From contig NC_134825.1 of assembly GCF_004210375.1 (NCBI RefSeq), positions 74,577,558-74,641,557 on the forward strand: a DNA stretch of 64,000 bases, read 5' to 3'. A model generated the notes under the pieces. The model saw only the letters and a program-made list of their open reading frames with translations, was not told where the DNA came from and made no database searches. Position numbers and translations under genes: made by a program. This document shows, piece by piece, positions 62,440-64,000 of this stretch (positions within the stretch are counted from its first letter, which is position 1; each line of letters starts with the position of its first letter). This stretch comes from Tachypleus tridentatus (lineage: Eukaryota > Arthropoda > Merostomata > Xiphosura > Limulidae).

Positions 62440-62732
62440 TGAACACGAATGTCTGTGGCATTACCTGCTCCCGTGTCCCAGGCAACACTACTTAATATAA
62501 TTATGTAGTATTTTCGTTTGGAAAACCAAAAAGTAGCTGCTTCCATGACCAATCCGTTCAACCATCGCATACTCACGCTGTTGGCAAATAAACTGGGTAT
62601 TCGTGCTATTCCAAACGAAAACATACCGGTCAAATCGTCTGTCAACTTTGCAATTGGACTATTGGAAAGGATCTCCGCGTGTATTAGAAGGGTTTTGGAA
62701 GGAAGTAGGTGAATTGGTGTGTTTTGAAACAT
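62440..62732. other. Unrecognised open frames on both strands
   Basis: A plus frame (62518-62712) reads SMTNPFNHRILTLLANKLG and then NENIPVKSSVNFAIGLLER, with a plausible helical composition. The minus frame 62732-62412 (106 codons) is also open. No family recognised. It could be a piece of an old element or an exon of unknown gene. Confidence 0.2.
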
Positions 62733-63292
62733 GATAGCCTTTCGATTGAGCTTTTTTACAATGGTAAATATACTGCAATACCATTGTCAAGATATACGGT
62801 AGTCAGATGAAAAATGACACGATATGAGGCAGCAAATTTGTTTTGATATAACACACTTAACCTCTGAATATCAAATAAGAATAGAGCAAGCAAAATAATT
62901 CTTTATGAATAAATAACTTTTTGTCATTCTCATGTTAACTACAATTTTTTTTATTCTTTCCTTTCCCGAAAAACTTTGGTATCAAAGTCCTAATAATGCG
63001 ACAAATTTTCTTTATTTTCGTCAGATGAGACAAACAGGGACGATATATCTAAAACTAGAACACCTTATTAACTGAAGTATGACATTTACTGGAACGGTTA
63101 ATGATCCTCATTGGCAGTACATAATATAACAGGATTTTTTTGTCTTAATTAAAGTTTGTAAGGCTTTGAAAACTGTGATTACATTTCAACAATACGCCAA
63201 AACAGCATCAATAAACAAAACGGTATGGAGCAATGATACGAATTTTAAACAATAGTTACAATAATACTTTGAGGAAAAAAGTGTTAAAAACT

Positions 63293-63551
63293 AGTAAAAC
63301 ACATGTTTATAACAAAAACATTATTATTAATTGCAACGTTTCGGTCAAAAGCACTTCGTCAGGCAGTTTATAATGTAGTGTTGAATAGATCAGTCTCTAG
63401 ATAGACTATTGTATTGCTGAATGTTGTTTAAAATGTAATTGCATTCCGTCTAAGCCTTTTTTTTTTTTTTGTAACACGATTGAAGAAAGCCTTCTGAACG
63501 AAACGTTGCAAATAAATATAAAGTTTTGTCACATGCGTATGTTTTACCAAT
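63293..63551. repeat. Inverted repeat with hammerhead-like boxes in both arms
   Basis: Left arm about 63293-63372 and right arm about 63471-63551 resemble each other in reverse complement, both ending in a GAAACGTTGCAA box. The left arm on the minus strand has CTGACGA, and the right arm on the plus strand has TTGAAGA (first C lost). A (T)14 run lies between them. Likely terminal parts of a Penelope-type or related element; stem II is weak in both. Confidence 0.6.
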
Positions 63552-63670
63552 TTTTAATATTTTTCTCACAATTTTTTCCACATCTTGCGATCTCTCTACT
63601 CTGTTTTATTTCTTTAAAACGTATACATATATAAATAAATTATTAAAATGTAAAGTTTAGTCTAGGAAAT

Positions 63671-63797
63671 TTGTTTGTTTGAAGTTAAGCACAAAGCTAC
63701 ACAATAGGCTATCTGCGTTCTGCCTACTACGGGTATTGAAACCCAAATTTTAGCGTTGTAAGTCTGCAGACATACCGCTGTTCCACTGGGAGGGGTA
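63671..63797 (-). repeat. SINE, family 2
   Basis: Minus copy (gttaagcacaaagctacaca, ctactacgggtattgaaacc, cagacataccgctgttccac). Confidence 0.82.
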
Positions 63798-64000
63798 GTA
63801 ACATACAAAATAAACTGAAATTAAAAATATTTCTTGACATACCATAGCACTACCATACCTTTATGAACAATGTGCAATTTACAAGAAATAAGAAGTGCAC
63901 AGGACTATTCTTTTAAACGACAGAAGTTTTCCATTTGAATAAAAATATATACATATTGTTTATTTAACAATTAATAATTAAAACAAATATTCACGGCAAA

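Larger units (their letters stand above)
44600..64000. other. Presumed 5' intron or upstream region of espin
   Basis: I looked on the minus strand for missing ankyrin exons and found none. Apart from the listed repeats and the Penelope-like element there is a GC-richer block at 55.1-55.5 kb of unknown nature. Stretches 46.9-48.2, 49.3-49.8, 50.2-51.5, 52.0-53.6 and 56.6-57.5 kb show nothing recognisable. Confidence 0.5.

Noticed and set aside
1-64000. CRISPR arrays, operons or bacterial gene clusters
   Set aside because: Spliced genes, SINEs and eukaryotic transposons throughout; the tandem arrays have no unique spacers between conserved repeats.

Overview
This window is eukaryotic, AT-rich nuclear DNA from an animal, most likely an arthropod. 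It has two recognisable protein-coding genes, GT-AG introns, decayed transposons and about 40 tRNA-derived SINE copies. The commonest SINE (a Thr-CGT-like tRNA head on a body of about 200 bp) resembles repeats I associate with horseshoe crab genomes. That species placement is recollection plus inference; chelicerate/Limulidae is my best guess.

Layout. 1-5.6 kb: a dead hAT-type (TTF zinc finger/DUF4371) transposase on the minus strand, then a decayed Ty3/gypsy integrase tail on the plus strand. 5.6-11.3 kb: gene-poor, with a few old SINEs. 11.3-12.4 kb: a single-exon CLIC (chloride intracellular channel, GST-fold) gene on the minus strand, whose 3' end has been copied in tandem downstream. 12.4-20.2 kb: no gene seen; it holds a striking long hairpin at 13.8 kb. 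20.2-44.6 kb: ten phase-compatible minus-strand exons of an espin/forked-type actin-bundling protein, giving 1,068 C-terminal residues: ankyrin repeats, a Ser/His-rich linker, an acidic and proline-rich region, two WH2-like segments, then repeated PxWKR-type basic motifs. The start codon and first ankyrin repeats are not found and probably lie beyond 64 kb on the minus strand. 44.6-64 kb: probably the long 5' intron or upstream DNA of espin. It holds many SINEs, three minisatellites (42, 45 and 54 kb, the first inside intron 1), an hAT MITE with a perfect 8-bp duplication, a broken Penelope-like retroelement at 59-60 kb, and inverted repeats carrying hammerhead-ribozyme-like cores.

The two genes are not an operon. 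Espin/forked proteins bundle and anchor parallel actin filaments in microvilli, stereocilia and bristles; CLIC proteins also act at the membrane and cortex. No functional link follows from their proximity. The observations most worth a second look are the CLIC 3'-end tandem copies, the long hairpin at 13.8 kb, the palindromic ribozyme-like repeats, the shared tail of three SINE families, the splice-donor-like minisatellite, and a candidate internal promoter with an alternative first exon of espin at 38.5 kb.
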